A stretch of DNA of 64,000 bases, taken from contig JAFRQF010000011.1 of NCBI GenBank assembly GCA_017428765.1, forward strand, positions 101,176 through 165,175. The letters are read 5' to 3'. The translations under genes and the position numbers were made by a program. Of the stretch, positions 1 through 9,507 are shown piece after piece (the stretch's first letter is position 1; each line of letters starts with the position of its first letter). Origin of the DNA: Erysipelotrichaceae bacterium. GTDB taxonomy: Bacteria > Bacillota_I > Bacilli_A > Erysipelotrichales > Erysipelotrichaceae. Below the pieces are notes generated by a model that did no database searches, was not told where the DNA came from, and saw only the letters and a list, made by a program, of their open reading frames with translations.

Positions 1-170
1 GTAAAAAACAGATGTCTGGTAATAACCGTTCGCATTCACTTCGTGCTACACGCCGTAAATGGAATGTAAATCTTCAGACCGTTACAATGATGGTTGATGG
101 TAAACCAAAGAAGGTTCGCGTTTCTGCCCGCGCACTTAGAACTTTAAAAAATCAGGCAAAGGCAGCATAA
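1..170 (+). CDS. rpmB: 50S ribosomal protein L28 (5' truncated by window edge)
   Basis: This is a structural protein of the large ribosomal subunit. The reading frame enters at base 3 and encodes [20 protein letters not shown] at its left end. It then continues through [18 protein letters not shown], which is the conserved L28 core and C-terminal region, to TAA at 168-170. About a dozen N-terminal residues lie outside the window. A compact terminator follows at once. The gene faces rpe, which lies on the opposite strand; rpmB near rpe is common in Bacillota. Identification rests on clear similarity to the family. Confidence 0.95.
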   Translation, partial: KKQMSGNNRSHSLRATRRKWNVNLQTVTMMVDGKPKKVRVSARALRTLKNQAKAA

Positions 171-191
171 CTTCCGAAAGGAAGTTTTTTT
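170..191 (+). terminator. rho-independent terminator of rpmB
   Basis: ACTTCC, a GAAA tetraloop and GGAAGT form a perfect 6-bp stem followed by seven T. It begins at the last base of the rpmB stop codon. Confidence 0.85.
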
Positions 192-196
192 ATGCC

Positions 197-222
197 CAAA
201 AGAAAGAGGATGTTTCCATCCC
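197..222 (-). terminator. terminator of the priA-rpe operon
   Basis: On the minus strand GGATG-GAAA-CATCC is followed by TCTTTCTTTT directly after the rpe stop codon. It lies back to back with the rpmB terminator. Confidence 0.75.
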
Positions 223-873
223 CTATTCACATCTTCTCAATCTGGCAACATTTTCTTTGATGTCACCGTTGAATACGAACGATCCGGCAACAAGTGAGTT
301 CGCACCGCTTTCCATGAGTTCATGAGCGTTGCGGTCATTGACGCCGCCGTCGACTTCGATGATGAGATCAAGATCATGCTGCTTTTTATATTCTGCGACC
401 TTTTTGAGACGGTCTATCGATTCCGGAATAAAGGACTGACCGCCAAAACCCGGCTCTACCGACATCAGCAAGAAGATATCGATCTTATCCAGCAAAGGTT
501 CGATGACCGATACATCCGTACCCGGACGGATCGAGATGCCGGCTTTGAGATACATCGAATGGATCTTGTCGATCAGTTTCACACATTTTTCGATGTCGTT
601 GTAAGCCTCGTAGTGGAAGATGATCGAATCGGCGCCGGCCTTGGCAAAGACGTCGGAGTAATAATCGGGATCGGAGACCATCAGATGCACATCCAGAAAC
701 AGTTCACTGTTTTTGCGTACGGTCTTCAGAATGCCCGGGCCGAAGGTCAGGTTCGGGACGAAGTGGCCGTCCATGACATCGAAATGAATCCATTCCACAC
801 ATTCGTTCAAAGCGTCGATCTCTTCCTTGAAACGGTCGAAATGCATGGAATATAAAGAAGGCGCTATGATCAT
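223..873 (-). CDS. rpe: ribulose-phosphate 3-epimerase
   Basis: It interconverts ribulose 5-phosphate and xylulose 5-phosphate in the cytosolic pentose phosphate pathway. The 216 residues are the normal length for this TIM-barrel enzyme. Expected metal ligands are visible: His30 and Asp32 in HFDVMDGHFVPN, His63 in DVHLMV and Asp175 in EVDGGV. The phosphate-binding VEPGFGGQ loop is at about 139-146. The start overlaps the prkC stop as TAATG, so the two are translationally coupled. It is the last gene of the priA operon. In many Bacillota rsgA separates prkC and rpe; here nothing does. Confidence 0.96.
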   Translation of the reverse strand: MIIAPSLYSMHFDRFKEEIDALNECVEWIHFDVMDGHFVPNLTFGPGILKTVRKNSELFLDVHLMVSDPDYYSDVFAKAGADSIIFHYEAYNDIEKCVKLIDKIHSMYLKAGISIRPGTDVSVIEPLLDKIDIFLLMSVEPGFGGQSFIPESIDRLKKVAEYKKQHDLDLIIEVDGGVNDRNAHELMESGANSLVAGSFVFNGDIKENVARLRRCE

Positions 874-2552
874 TATTCTCCCTCCCTTACCGTATAGTAA
901 TAGATCACGACACTGAGATCATCGGTCGTATTGAATGCTTTGCCTAATTCCGGTGAAGTCTTGACGACTTTGTTGACATCGGAATTGAGCAGTTCTTCTT
1001 CGCTGAAGAAGGAACGGTCTTCTTCCGATAAGACAAAGCTTACGTTGTTTTCTTCGAGATATTCGCTTGCTTTTGCGATATCCCAGCCGATCAGATCGGC
1101 AAGGATGATCTCCTTGTTTTCCATCGAATAGCGTATGGTGATCTCGTTGTTCTGTGAGGCATCGTATTTCGTGCCTTCCGGAAGTGACTGCTCAACGACG
1201 AGCCCCGCTTCATAGTCAGATTCCACCGGGACGAGTTTGACGTTGAAATTGAGCGAATTGAGCTCATCACGCACGGATTCGTAGTTCCTGCCGACATAAT
1301 TGTCCAACACCGAATACAAACCGTTGGAGACCGTCAGTTTTATCTTGGTGCCGATCTCGACTTCCTCATTGGCGAGAGGATTGGAAGAGATGATGTGATC
1401 TTTTTCGATCGAATCGGAAAGCACCCAGGTGATCCTGGAATCATCGACTTCAAGATTCTTTTCCGCCAGAAGGTCTTTTGCCTCCTGCACCGTATAGTTG
1501 CTTAAGTCAGGCACCGTTACATAATGGGAACGGTTGCCGATGATGCCGGTAAGAAACAGCACCATAACAAGAATGACGATCGAGATCAGTGAAGCAAAGA
1601 TCAAAAATGTCTTGGATAGGAAGCTTGCCTTGGTTTCGTCTTTCTTGTCGGAAAGCTTGGATATGTGGACATCCTGTTTCGCGGAATGTCTGGACTTATC
1701 GTTTAAGGAGATCTTCGGATCGTTGCGGTGTTCCTTTTTCAGACACTCGTTGAGATCCTGCAGCATCAGCGCGATGTTCTTATAACGGTCAGCCGGATTT
1801 TTCGCCGTCGCTTTGATGACGATGTTTTCTACGGACTGCGGTATCTCGGGGTTGATGGAACGCAAAGACGGGATATCGTTTTTGATATGCATCAATGCCA
1901 CCTGTACCGGATTGTCGGCTTTAAACGGCACATCGCCTGTAAGCAGTTCATAAAAGACGATGCCCAAGGAATAGATGTCCGACTGCATACTTGCCTGTTT
2001 GCCCCGGGAAAGTTCCGGTGCCAGATAATGGACGGATCCCAATACGGAATCTTTCTTCGTTATCTGCATCGCACCGTTGGCCAAAGCGATACCAAAGTCG
2101 GAAAGCTTGATCGTACCGTCGTCCTTGATCAGGACGTTTTGTGATTTCACATCTCTGTGGATGACGTTGTTCCGATGTGCTTCCATCAGGGCACCGGCCA
2201 GCTGTTTCATCATCCAGACCGCTTCCTTGTATGGGATCGGTCCTCTTTTCTTGATCAGCTGCTTCAGGGTATAACCCTTTATGTATTCCATGACGATATA
2301 ATGACGGTCTTTATCGTCTCCCACGTCATAGACATCGACGATATTCGGATGGGAAAGCTGCGTGACTGCGCCGGCTTCGCGTTTGAAGCGTTCCAAAGCA
2401 GTGTCGTCATCCGCCATATCGGATTTCAATATTTTGACGGCGACTTCTCTTTTCAAGATGACATCATAAGCAAGATAGACATCTGCCATGCCTCCCCTGC
2501 CGATGAGTTTTACGATCCTGTATCTGTTACCGATATATTCCGACATATTCAC
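873..2552 (-). CDS. prkC: PASTA-domain Ser/Thr protein kinase (PrkC/Stk family)
   Basis: This membrane-anchored Hanks-type kinase is expected to sense muropeptides or lipid II and to phosphorylate cell-wall and growth proteins. The N-terminal kinase domain (about 1-270) has the glycine loop GRGGMADVY, Lys40, the HRDVKSQN catalytic loop (132-139) and DFG (152-154). A charged linker is followed by one transmembrane helix (about 315-338). Three extracellular PASTA-like repeats follow, at about 343-408, 411-480 and 483-555. The gene overlaps the prpC stop by four bases (ATGA), pairing kinase and phosphatase. The family is certain; the substrates cannot be read here. Confidence 0.95.
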   Translation of the reverse strand: MNMSEYIGNRYRIVKLIGRGGMADVYLAYDVILKREVAVKILKSDMADDDTALERFKREAGAVTQLSHPNIVDVYDVGDDKDRHYIVMEYIKGYTLKQLIKKRGPIPYKEAVWMMKQLAGALMEAHRNNVIHRDVKSQNVLIKDDGTIKLSDFGIALANGAMQITKKDSVLGSVHYLAPELSRGKQASMQSDIYSLGIVFYELLTGDVPFKADNPVQVALMHIKNDIPSLRSINPEIPQSVENIVIKATAKNPADRYKNIALMLQDLNECLKKEHRNDPKISLNDKSRHSAKQDVHISKLSDKKDETKASFLSKTFLIFASLISIVILVMVLFLTGIIGNRSHYVTVPDLSNYTVQEAKDLLAEKNLEVDDSRITWVLSDSIEKDHIISSNPLANEEVEIGTKIKLTVSNGLYSVLDNYVGRNYESVRDELNSLNFNVKLVPVESDYEAGLVVEQSLPEGTKYDASQNNEITIRYSMENKEIILADLIGWDIAKASEYLEENNVSFVLSEEDRSFFSEEELLNSDVNKVVKTSPELGKAFNTTDDLSVVIYYYTVREGE

Positions 2553-3274
2553 CTCTTCACCAATACGATCGTGATGTTGTCAAAACCGCCTTTCAGTAAG
2601 GCGAGGTCTTTAAGATCGATACATTTTTCTTCAACAGACTTGTCTTTTCTGATGACGATCTTTGCGATCTCTTCATCGCTGACATAGGAATGCAGTCCGT
2701 CCGAACAGACAAGATAGTAATCCATATTCCTGACTTTATGAACATCCGGTGTGACGACCGGGAAGATGCCGATCGCCTTTACCAGATAGTGTTTCTTCGG
2801 ATGATTGAGCGATTCTTCATAGGTGATCTGTCCTTTTTCCAGCATCTGATTGACCAGAGTGTGATCGACCGTAAGATGGATGGAAAGATCATCGATGAAA
2901 CCGTAGACTCTCGAATCGCCGCAGTTGATCGAGATCGTACCGTGCGATGTGATCAGAATGCCGGTCAGCGTCGTTCCCATACCGGCATATTCTACGTAGC
3001 GGGACGAAAGATCATAGATGTGCCTGTTGGCACAGGAGATATGATAGCGGATGTAGTTGATGCCGTCTTCGATGTTTTCGAAAGGACCGGATCCCTTGAA
3101 ATGATCATCGAAATACTTGATCGTCTCACCGCTTGCCACTTCCCCGGCTTTTCCCCCGCCGATACCGTCAGCGACCAGCACTAAAAAATCGCCGTAGGCG
3201 TTGGATATCGCCAGATAAGAATCCTGATTCTTTTCTCGGACAAGACCGGTGTCTGTCACACAAAAATATTCCAT
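2549..3274 (-). CDS. prpC: PP2C-type Ser/Thr phosphatase (PrpC/Stp)
   Basis: This metal-dependent phosphatase opposes the neighbouring PASTA kinase. At 241 residues it is typical of bacterial PP2C enzymes. Visible motifs are TGLVREKNQDS near the N terminus, VADGIGG with the metal ligand Asp36, the internal CGDSR, VCSDGLH and the C-terminal GGFDNITIV. It starts four bases after the rlmN stop and overlaps prkC by four bases. The order rlmN-prpC-prkC is conserved across Bacillota. Confidence 0.95.
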   Translation of the reverse strand: MEYFCVTDTGLVREKNQDSYLAISNAYGDFLVLVADGIGGGKAGEVASGETIKYFDDHFKGSGPFENIEDGINYIRYHISCANRHIYDLSSRYVEYAGMGTTLTGILITSHGTISINCGDSRVYGFIDDLSIHLTVDHTLVNQMLEKGQITYEESLNHPKKHYLVKAIGIFPVVTPDVHKVRNMDYYLVCSDGLHSYVSDEEIAKIVIRKDKSVEEKCIDLKDLALLKGGFDNITIVLVKR

Positions 3275-3278
3275 AAAC

Positions 3279-4310
3279 TTATTTTAATGTTTTTGCCCGC
3301 AATTGGCCACAGGCGGCATCGATATCGTCGCCTTTTTTCTGGCGCAGCGTGACTGCAACATTGCGTTTCTTCAATAGGTCATAGAAACGAAGTGCGTTCT
3401 CATCGGAAGATGTCTCGTAATCCTTTTCATCGACCTTGTTGTACGGGATCAGATTGATGTAGGCGTTCATGCCTTTGAGCAGCTCAGCGATCTGATCGGC
3501 TTGTTTTGGCGAATCGTTGACATCCTTCAATAACAGATATTCGAAAGTCAGCCGGCGGTTGTTGAGACTGCAGTATTCGTGTAAGGCATCAAACAAGACC
3601 TCCAAAGGATACGCCTTATTGATCGGCATGAGCGTATCACGCAAGGCATTGTTGGGGGCGTGCAAAGAGATGGCAAGATTGTATTGCAGGTTCTCTTTGG
3701 CGAAGCGGCGTATGCCCGGGACCAGACCGCAGGTCGAGATCGAAATGTGTCTTGCACCGATCTCCAGGCCTAAAGGTTCGTTGATGATCGACATCGCCTT
3801 CATGACATTGTCGTAGTTGTCAAAAGGCTCTCCGGTCCCCATGACCACGATATTGCCAAGCCGTTCGCCGTCTTTGTCGAGTTCTCTTTGTATCATCAGA
3901 GCCTGGGAAACGATCTCATCGCTTCTCAGATCCCTTTGTTTCTTCAGAAGACCGGATGCGCAGAAGTTGCAGCCCATATTGCAGCCGACCTGCGAAGAAA
4001 GACAGGCGGAAAAGCCATAGTCAAAGACCATGAGTACGGATTCGACGAGCGAACCGTCGTCCATTTCAAAAAGAAACTTCTTCGTGCCGTCTTTCGATGT
4101 CTGCATCGAAACGATGCCAAGTTCTTCCATCGAGAAATCTTCTTTGAGCTTTTCGATCATCTTTTTCGAGATGTCGGACATTTCATCGAAGCTTCTGACC
4201 CGCTTATGGTAGAGCCAGCGGAAGATCTGTTTGCCGTGGAACGGCTTCATGGAATTTTCGATCAGGTAGTTTTCCAGATCTTTTAAAGAAAGTCCGTAAA
4301 TACTTCTCAT
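3279..4310 (-). CDS. rlmN: 23S rRNA (A2503-C2)/tRNA (A37-C2) methyltransferase
   Basis: This radical SAM enzyme methylates C2 of A2503 in 23S rRNA and, in many species, A37 of tRNAs. Its 343 residues match the family. The Fe-S ligands are Cys110, Cys114 and Cys117 in CNMGCNFC. The two mechanistic cysteines appear as Cys103 (ACLSSQ) and Cys334 (AACGQL). A 4Fe-4S cluster is required, and the suf operon lies a few kilobases away. The start overlaps the rsmB stop by four bases. It could be confused with the Cfr resistance enzyme, but gene order and the C terminus favour RlmN. Confidence 0.95.
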   Translation of the reverse strand: MRSIYGLSLKDLENYLIENSMKPFHGKQIFRWLYHKRVRSFDEMSDISKKMIEKLKEDFSMEELGIVSMQTSKDGTKKFLFEMDDGSLVESVLMVFDYGFSACLSSQVGCNMGCNFCASGLLKKQRDLRSDEIVSQALMIQRELDKDGERLGNIVVMGTGEPFDNYDNVMKAMSIINEPLGLEIGARHISISTCGLVPGIRRFAKENLQYNLAISLHAPNNALRDTLMPINKAYPLEVLFDALHEYCSLNNRRLTFEYLLLKDVNDSPKQADQIAELLKGMNAYINLIPYNKVDEKDYETSSDENALRFYDLLKKRNVAVTLRQKKGDDIDAACGQLRAKTLK

Positions 4311-5509
4311 ATCTTCACCTTCTTCATCTTAGCATAATAGAAACAGTCGCCCAGACCATTGAGTATGGTCTCTTCCTTGAGCAGTTCCATAGATTCATGT
4401 TCCTTCAGGAATCTTGCGATCAGTTTCCCGTTTTCTTTCTTATTCAAAGTGCAGGTCGAATAGACAAGGATCCCCTCTTCTTTCAGTAAAGGCATCATGC
4501 TTTCCAGCAATTCATACTGCAGCTTCTGCAGTTCATCGAGGCTTTCGGGTTTGATGTGGAACTTGAGATCGGGTTTTCGTCCGATGACGCCAAGTCCCGA
4601 ACATGGCGCATCCAACAGGATCTTTTCAAACTGCAGATCAAGATGATCTTTCAGTTTTCTTCCGTCATGATTGAGATAATGGATGCCTTCAAAACCGAGC
4701 TTTTCCGCCATCTTTTCGATGAGTTTTACACGGTTTTCATGGACATCGTTGGCGTAGCAGTTTGACGGATCGGCGATATCCAGACAATTGAAGAGCTTGG
4801 ATCCCGGTGCACTGCATACATCCAGGACATGATCTTCTTTTCGCAAGTCCAGATTCTTATACAGGGATGCCGAATTGATATCCTGGATGTAAAAATAGCC
4901 CTTGCCATATTCTTCCGTTTCCAGAAGATTATTTTTGGAAACGAAGATCTCTTCATTCAGTATCTCTATATCCAGACCTTTAAGGTCTTCAAAACAGCAT
5001 TTTGACTTGTTCAGCCTGTAAAAGACCTTCGGGATCTGGTGATAGACTTCGATGATCCTGGAAAGTTCTTCCGCATCGTATTGTTTCTGCAGCAAAGAAT
5101 AGATCCATTTGGGAAGCGATGCATTGATATAGCCCTCATCTGATGTTCTTATGTGTACGCATTTATGCAATATCGCATTGATGAACGAGCGTTCATATTT
5201 GTTTTTTCCTAATTCCGTGTATTCGTTGTTGACGACATAATCCTTCTGTTTCATATAGAAACGCTCGAATAACGCCATGCATAACAGCAGTTTCAGGCGA
5301 AGCGAAGTCGAAGCCTTGCTGTCATCCTCGAACTGGTAACAGAGAAGCTCGTAGTTTCGAAGGACACCGTTGACCAGATTGGTTACGAAGCCTCTTTGGA
5401 TCGGCGGTATCTTATTCAGTTCCCTGCGCATCAAAAGATTGGAATAGGATTCCTCTTTGACAGTCATATGAAGGATGTTCAAGGCAAGTTCTCTTTGGTT
5501 CATAATCAC
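4307..5509 (-). CDS. rsmB: 16S rRNA (C967-C5) methyltransferase RsmB
   Basis: It makes m5C967 in 16S rRNA using SAM. The N-terminal NusB-like RNA-binding domain (about 1-130) is followed by a Rossmann methyltransferase domain. That domain carries the SAM loop VCSAPGSK (231-238), Cys303 in DAPCSGLG and the nucleophile Cys353 in STCT. Length is 400 residues, slightly short of the usual 430-450. It lies between priA and rlmN; def and fmt, which often sit here, are missing, and fmt is found at 45523-46461. The start could also be the Met two codons later. Confidence 0.94.
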   Translation of the reverse strand: MIMNQRELALNILHMTVKEESYSNLLMRRELNKIPPIQRGFVTNLVNGVLRNYELLCYQFEDDSKASTSLRLKLLLCMALFERFYMKQKDYVVNNEYTELGKNKYERSFINAILHKCVHIRTSDEGYINASLPKWIYSLLQKQYDAEELSRIIEVYHQIPKVFYRLNKSKCCFEDLKGLDIEILNEEIFVSKNNLLETEEYGKGYFYIQDINSASLYKNLDLRKEDHVLDVCSAPGSKLFNCLDIADPSNCYANDVHENRVKLIEKMAEKLGFEGIHYLNHDGRKLKDHLDLQFEKILLDAPCSGLGVIGRKPDLKFHIKPESLDELQKLQYELLESMMPLLKEEGILVYSTCTLNKKENGKLIARFLKEHESMELLKEETILNGLGDCFYYAKMKKVKI

Positions 5510-7662
5510 TCCAGATATAAAGGGTCAACATCAATTCTAACACGCGAATGTTTTCTGGCGGCGACATAGCGGTCGATGACCTCATTTGTCTGTTTCAATA
5601 AAGCGAGCAGATCTTTGTCCATCAGCAGCAGTCTGTATCGGTATAAGGCTTTTGACCTTCCCAGTTCATACGGCTTGTAGATCTTGAACGGCAGATCTTT
5701 GATCTGTTCATAAAGATAAGCTACGCTTTCTTTGATCTTATCTTCATCGCTGTCTGATAAAAGGATCTCGATGATATGGGAATATGGCGGATATTTGGTC
5801 TTATTCCTATAATTCATCTCGATGTTGTAGAAATAGGTATAATCCTGCGACAGGACGGCTTTGATCGCATAATGATCGGGATTGAAAGCCTGGATGAGGA
5901 CTTTTCCCGGATGATCCGCCCTGCCGGAGCGTCCGGAGGCCTGCATCAGAAGATCGAAGGTCACTTTTGCGGAATTGTAGTCCTGATGCATCAGACCGGC
6001 ATCGGCATTCAATATGCCGACAAGCGTCACATCGGGATAATCAAGACCTTTGGCGATCATTTGTGTTCCGAGAAGTATGTCAGCCTCATGGGCTTCAAAG
6101 CGCTTTAAAATGGCCTCATGCGCTCCTTTTCTGTAAGTGGAGTCACGGTCCATCCTTTCGATCTTCGCCTCAGGAAAGAGCTTCTGCAGCTCTTCCTGCG
6201 CTTTCTTGGTGCCAAAACCGTAGTATAACAACGGTTTATGACCGCAGCTTGGACAGCGGTCTATCCTCTTATAGATTCTCCCGCACTGATGACATTTCAG
6301 AACATCTTCATCTTTGTGATAGTTGAGCGGCGTATCGCAATCCTGACACATCAGCGTCGATCCGCATTCTCCGCACTTGACGATCGGCGAATAGCCGCGC
6401 CGGTTCAGTAAGATGATGGCTTGTTTGCCTTGTTCAAGGCATTTGCCGATCTCTTCTTTCAAAGGCTTCGTGATGATGTAGGATGAGTGATTTCTTACCT
6501 GTGTGTTGAGATCGATGATCTCGATCTTAGGAAGCGAATGATTGATCCTGTCTTTCAGCTGCAGAAGCTGATAATCACCGCGCAACGCTCTCGTATAAGA
6601 TTCCAGGGATGGCGTTGCGGAAGCTAACAATACCTTGCCATGGTGGTCTTTGGCCCGTTTGAAAGCGACATTTTTGACGTGGTAACAGGGAACGGAATCC
6701 TGTTTGTAGGAAGAATCATGTTCCTCATCGATGATGATCAGACCCAGATCATGGAACGGAAGGAAAATGGAGCTTCTTGTTCCGACGACGATGCGCACTT
6801 CCTTGTTTCTGACGCGCTTGTACTGTTCATAACGTTCCTGATCGGAAAGTTCGGAATGATAAAAGACGACATCGGTGAATCTCTGCTTGACCCTTTCGAT
6901 CATCTGCGGAGTCAGAGAGATCTCCGGCACGAGTATGAGGACATCCTTGCCTTGCGCAAGATAATGCCTTGCCAGATGCAGGTAGACTTCCGTCTTGCCC
7001 GATCCGGTGACACCGAAAAGAAGCGATACGCTCTTATCCGTATCCAGTATGGCTTCATAGGCCTTCTGCTGCGATGGCGTGAGGGTCTTGAAAGCGGAAG
7101 AAGCGATCTCTTTGTTGGTGAAGACGGCTTCTTCTTCATATTCTTCGATCGCTTTTAAGGAAATGAGCTTTGGAATGATCGAGACGGAGATCTTTCTGGC
7201 ATCGGATGCGATGATGCCTTCATAAAGCAGATCATAGACTTCCTTCTGCCTTTTCGTGAAAGGAAAGTCCCCTTCGTATTTGTGAAATCTGGCGATCATC
7301 TTTGGCGAAGAATGCTTCTTGGAAGTCTTTAAGGCTTTCGGCAGCATCGAATTGAGACAGCTGATCAGCGGCGATATGGTCGTTCTGGAAAGCCAGAATG
7401 CAAGATCGAAGAGTTCCTTGGAAAGTACGGGTTCCTCGTCGACGATCGCACTAATATATAAGGGCTCATAACCCAGTTCGGTTTTTAGCTGTTCGATATC
7501 CTGATCGGTATATTTGCAGGAAGATACGATGGCCAGATTGTCCGCATTATGAAAACGGACCTTGACACGGCAATAAAGAGAGACTTTCTGATCGCTCAGA
7601 TACGTGAAAGGCCGATTGATGTTCAATGTGGCATTGGTGACGTAGACTTCCAGCAGATACAT
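5506..7662 (-). CDS. priA: primosomal replication restart helicase PriA
   Basis: This 3'-to-5' DNA helicase loads the replisome at stalled forks. The N-terminal DNA-binding region is followed by Walker A GVTGSGKT (217-224) and DEEH (312-315). A cysteine-rich zinc-binding segment with four CxxC pairs lies at about 420-470, then helicase motifs including QASGRSGRADHPG. At 718 residues it is a little short of typical PriA. It is the first gene of the operon running to rpe. There is no good Shine-Dalgarno. A TGTTATAAT extended -10 ends six bases before the ATG, so the message may be leaderless. Confidence 0.96.
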   Translation of the reverse strand: MYLLEVYVTNATLNINRPFTYLSDQKVSLYCRVKVRFHNADNLAIVSSCKYTDQDIEQLKTELGYEPLYISAIVDEEPVLSKELFDLAFWLSRTTISPLISCLNSMLPKALKTSKKHSSPKMIARFHKYEGDFPFTKRQKEVYDLLYEGIIASDARKISVSIIPKLISLKAIEEYEEEAVFTNKEIASSAFKTLTPSQQKAYEAILDTDKSVSLLFGVTGSGKTEVYLHLARHYLAQGKDVLILVPEISLTPQMIERVKQRFTDVVFYHSELSDQERYEQYKRVRNKEVRIVVGTRSSIFLPFHDLGLIIIDEEHDSSYKQDSVPCYHVKNVAFKRAKDHHGKVLLASATPSLESYTRALRGDYQLLQLKDRINHSLPKIEIIDLNTQVRNHSSYIITKPLKEEIGKCLEQGKQAIILLNRRGYSPIVKCGECGSTLMCQDCDTPLNYHKDEDVLKCHQCGRIYKRIDRCPSCGHKPLLYYGFGTKKAQEELQKLFPEAKIERMDRDSTYRKGAHEAILKRFEAHEADILLGTQMIAKGLDYPDVTLVGILNADAGLMHQDYNSAKVTFDLLMQASGRSGRADHPGKVLIQAFNPDHYAIKAVLSQDYTYFYNIEMNYRNKTKYPPYSHIIEILLSDSDEDKIKESVAYLYEQIKDLPFKIYKPYELGRSKALYRYRLLLMDKDLLALLKQTNEVIDRYVAARKHSRVRIDVDPLYLE

Positions 7663-7668
7663 ATCCTA

Positions 7669-7677
7669 ATTATAACA
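7669..7677 (-). promoter_or_regulatory. extended -10 promoter of priA (predicted leaderless)
   Basis: TG-T-TATAAT reads toward priA, with TATAAT at 7674-7669 and the start codon after only six bases. No -35 resembling TTGACA is present at the normal spacing. The TG is shared with the U-tract of the sufB terminator. Confidence 0.7.
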
Positions 7678-7702
7678 AAAAGGGACTAACCGATAGCCCC
7701 TT
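7677..7702 (-). terminator. terminator of the suf operon, overlapping the sufB stop
   Basis: On the minus strand AGGGGCTA-TCGGT-TAGTCCCT (with one G-T pair) is followed by TTTTTG. The hairpin contains the last codons and stop of sufB. Its T tract runs directly into the priA extended -10. Confidence 0.75.
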
Positions 7703-9095
7703 CCATATTGATCTTGAGTAACTGATTGAGCTCGACCGCATACTCCATCGGCAGCTCTCTGGTGAACGGTTCGATAAAGCCTAAGATGATCATCTGCGTC
7801 GCATCTTCCTTGGACAGACCCCTGGACATCAGATAGAACAATTGTTCCTCCGAGATCTTGGAGACGGTTGCCTCGTGTTCGATCGTCGAAGTGTTGTTGG
7901 ATATGATGTTTGTCGGGATCGTATCGGAAGATGAGATATCATCGAGTATCAGCGTATCGCATTCCACTTTTGCCTTGGAATACTGCGCCTTTTCCGACAT
8001 CGAGACCATGCCGCGGTAATTGACTTTGCCGCCGGTCCTGGCCAGGGATTTGGAAATGATGGTCGAAGAAGTGTGCGGAGCCAGATGTATCATCTTGGCA
8101 CCGGCATCCTGTATCTGTTTGAAGGATCCGACAGCGATGGAGATACATACGCCTTTGGCATTCTCCCCTGCCAGCACACAGGCCGGATATTTCATATTGA
8201 TGTGTGATCCGACGTTTCCGTCGATCCATTCCATGACGCCGTTTTCTTCAACAAGCGTCCTCTTGGTGACGAGGTTGAGGATGTTTGCCGACCAGTTCTG
8301 AACGGTCGAATAACGGCATTTGGCATTCTTCTTGACGTAGATCTCGACGACTGCCGCATGTAAGGAATCATTGGAATATTTCGGTGCCGTACACCCTTCC
8401 ACGTAATGTAAGTCGGAGCCTTCATCACAGATGATCAGTGTTCTTTCGAACTGTCCCATCTGATCGGAATTGATGCGGAAATACGACTGCAGCGGTTTTT
8501 CCAGCTTGACGCCTTTCGGAACGTAGATGAACGATCCGCCTGACCATACTGCCGTATTGAGTGCCGCAAATTTGTTGTCGGCATAAGAGACCACTTTCCC
8601 GAAGTATTCCTTGAATAATTCCGGGCACTTTTTCAAAGCGGTATCGGTATCGTAGAAGATGACGCCTTTGGATTCGACTTCTTCCAGCATGTTGTGATAC
8701 ACGACTTCCGATTCATATTGCGTAGAAACGCCGGCCAGGAATTTCTGTTCGGACTCAGGGATCTTGAGCTTCTCGAAAGTGTTCTTGATCGTTTCCGGAA
8801 CGGCATCCCAGGTCTTTTCGACACGTTCGGACGGTTTCTTGTAATACGTAAAATCGTTGAAATCGATCTCACTGAGATCCGGTCCCCATTTAGGCAAAGG
8901 CATCTCCAGAAACTTGTGATACGCCTTCAAACGCAGTTCCAGCATCCAGTCAGGCTCGTTTTTTGCCTTCGAGATCTCTCTTACGACTTCTTCCGAAAGG
9001 CCCTTGCCCGTGGAAAAGATCGTGACATCCTTATCCTTGAAGTCGTATTTATAATCGTCTTGCGACTGCAGGATATCTTTATTTGTCGTATTCAT
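7686..9095 (-). CDS. sufB: Fe-S cluster scaffold subunit SufB
   Basis: This is the core scaffold of the SufBCD complex, which builds Fe-S clusters in the cytosol. The 469 residues are typical length, with conserved stretches [33 protein letters not shown] and, at the C terminus, [18 protein letters not shown]. It is the last gene of sufCDSUB, and its start overlaps the sufU 3' end by 17 bases. Clients visible in this window include RlmN, HemW and the radical SAM protein at 30331. Confidence 0.97.
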   Translation of the reverse strand: MNTTNKDILQSQDDYKYDFKDKDVTIFSTGKGLSEEVVREISKAKNEPDWMLELRLKAYHKFLEMPLPKWGPDLSEIDFNDFTYYKKPSERVEKTWDAVPETIKNTFEKLKIPESEQKFLAGVSTQYESEVVYHNMLEEVESKGVIFYDTDTALKKCPELFKEYFGKVVSYADNKFAALNTAVWSGGSFIYVPKGVKLEKPLQSYFRINSDQMGQFERTLIICDEGSDLHYVEGCTAPKYSNDSLHAAVVEIYVKKNAKCRYSTVQNWSANILNLVTKRTLVEENGVMEWIDGNVGSHINMKYPACVLAGENAKGVCISIAVGSFKQIQDAGAKMIHLAPHTSSTIISKSLARTGGKVNYRGMVSMSEKAQYSKAKVECDTLILDDISSSDTIPTNIISNNTSTIEHEATVSKISEEQLFYLMSRGLSKEDATQMIILGFIEPFTRELPMEYAVELNQLLKINMEGAIG

Positions 9096-9507
9096 TGATC
9101 AGATCCTCGATTGCCCTGATGCCGATGGTGCCGCATTTGATGCGGTTGGCCTGCTGATAAAGCGTATCGAAGGCATTGGCTTCTTCCAGAGCATCTTCAT
9201 CAAAAGGCTTTTCATCGACCATCTTGTAATATTCATTGATGATCGCTTTTGCTTCAGAGAGGTCCTTGCCGGTGACAAGATCGCACATGATGTCGGTCGA
9301 AGCCGTACAGATCGTGCAGCCGATGCCGTCGAATTTGACATCTTTGATCTTTCCGTCTTCCGCCAGCATGAACACCGTGATGTCATCGATGCAGGAATCT
9401 GAAGCATTATGAACAGACTTGTAACGCTCATCGTTTACCGTCTGTTTGTTGTTCGGGTGATTGTAGTGATCGAGCATGATCTCTCGTTTGATCTCTTTGT
9501 CCATCAT
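9079..9507 (-). CDS. sufU: SufU, zinc-dependent sulfurtransferase partner of SufS
   Basis: SufU accepts persulfide sulfur from SufS for SufBCD assembly in Gram-positive bacteria. The IscU-like fold is indicated by [17 protein letters not shown] and KCGTIG, giving the Cys-Asp-Cys-Cys zinc set expected for SufU. It is 142 residues and overlaps the sufS stop by four bases (ATGA). Two adjacent ATG codons could start it. Context between sufS and sufB favours SufU over an IscU scaffold. Confidence 0.95.
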   Translation of the reverse strand: MMDKEIKREIMLDHYNHPNNKQTVNDERYKSVHNASDSCIDDITVFMLAEDGKIKDVKFDGIGCTICTASTDIMCDLVTGKDLSEAKAIINEYYKMVDEKPFDEDALEEANAFDTLYQQANRIKCGTIGIRAIEDLINEYDK

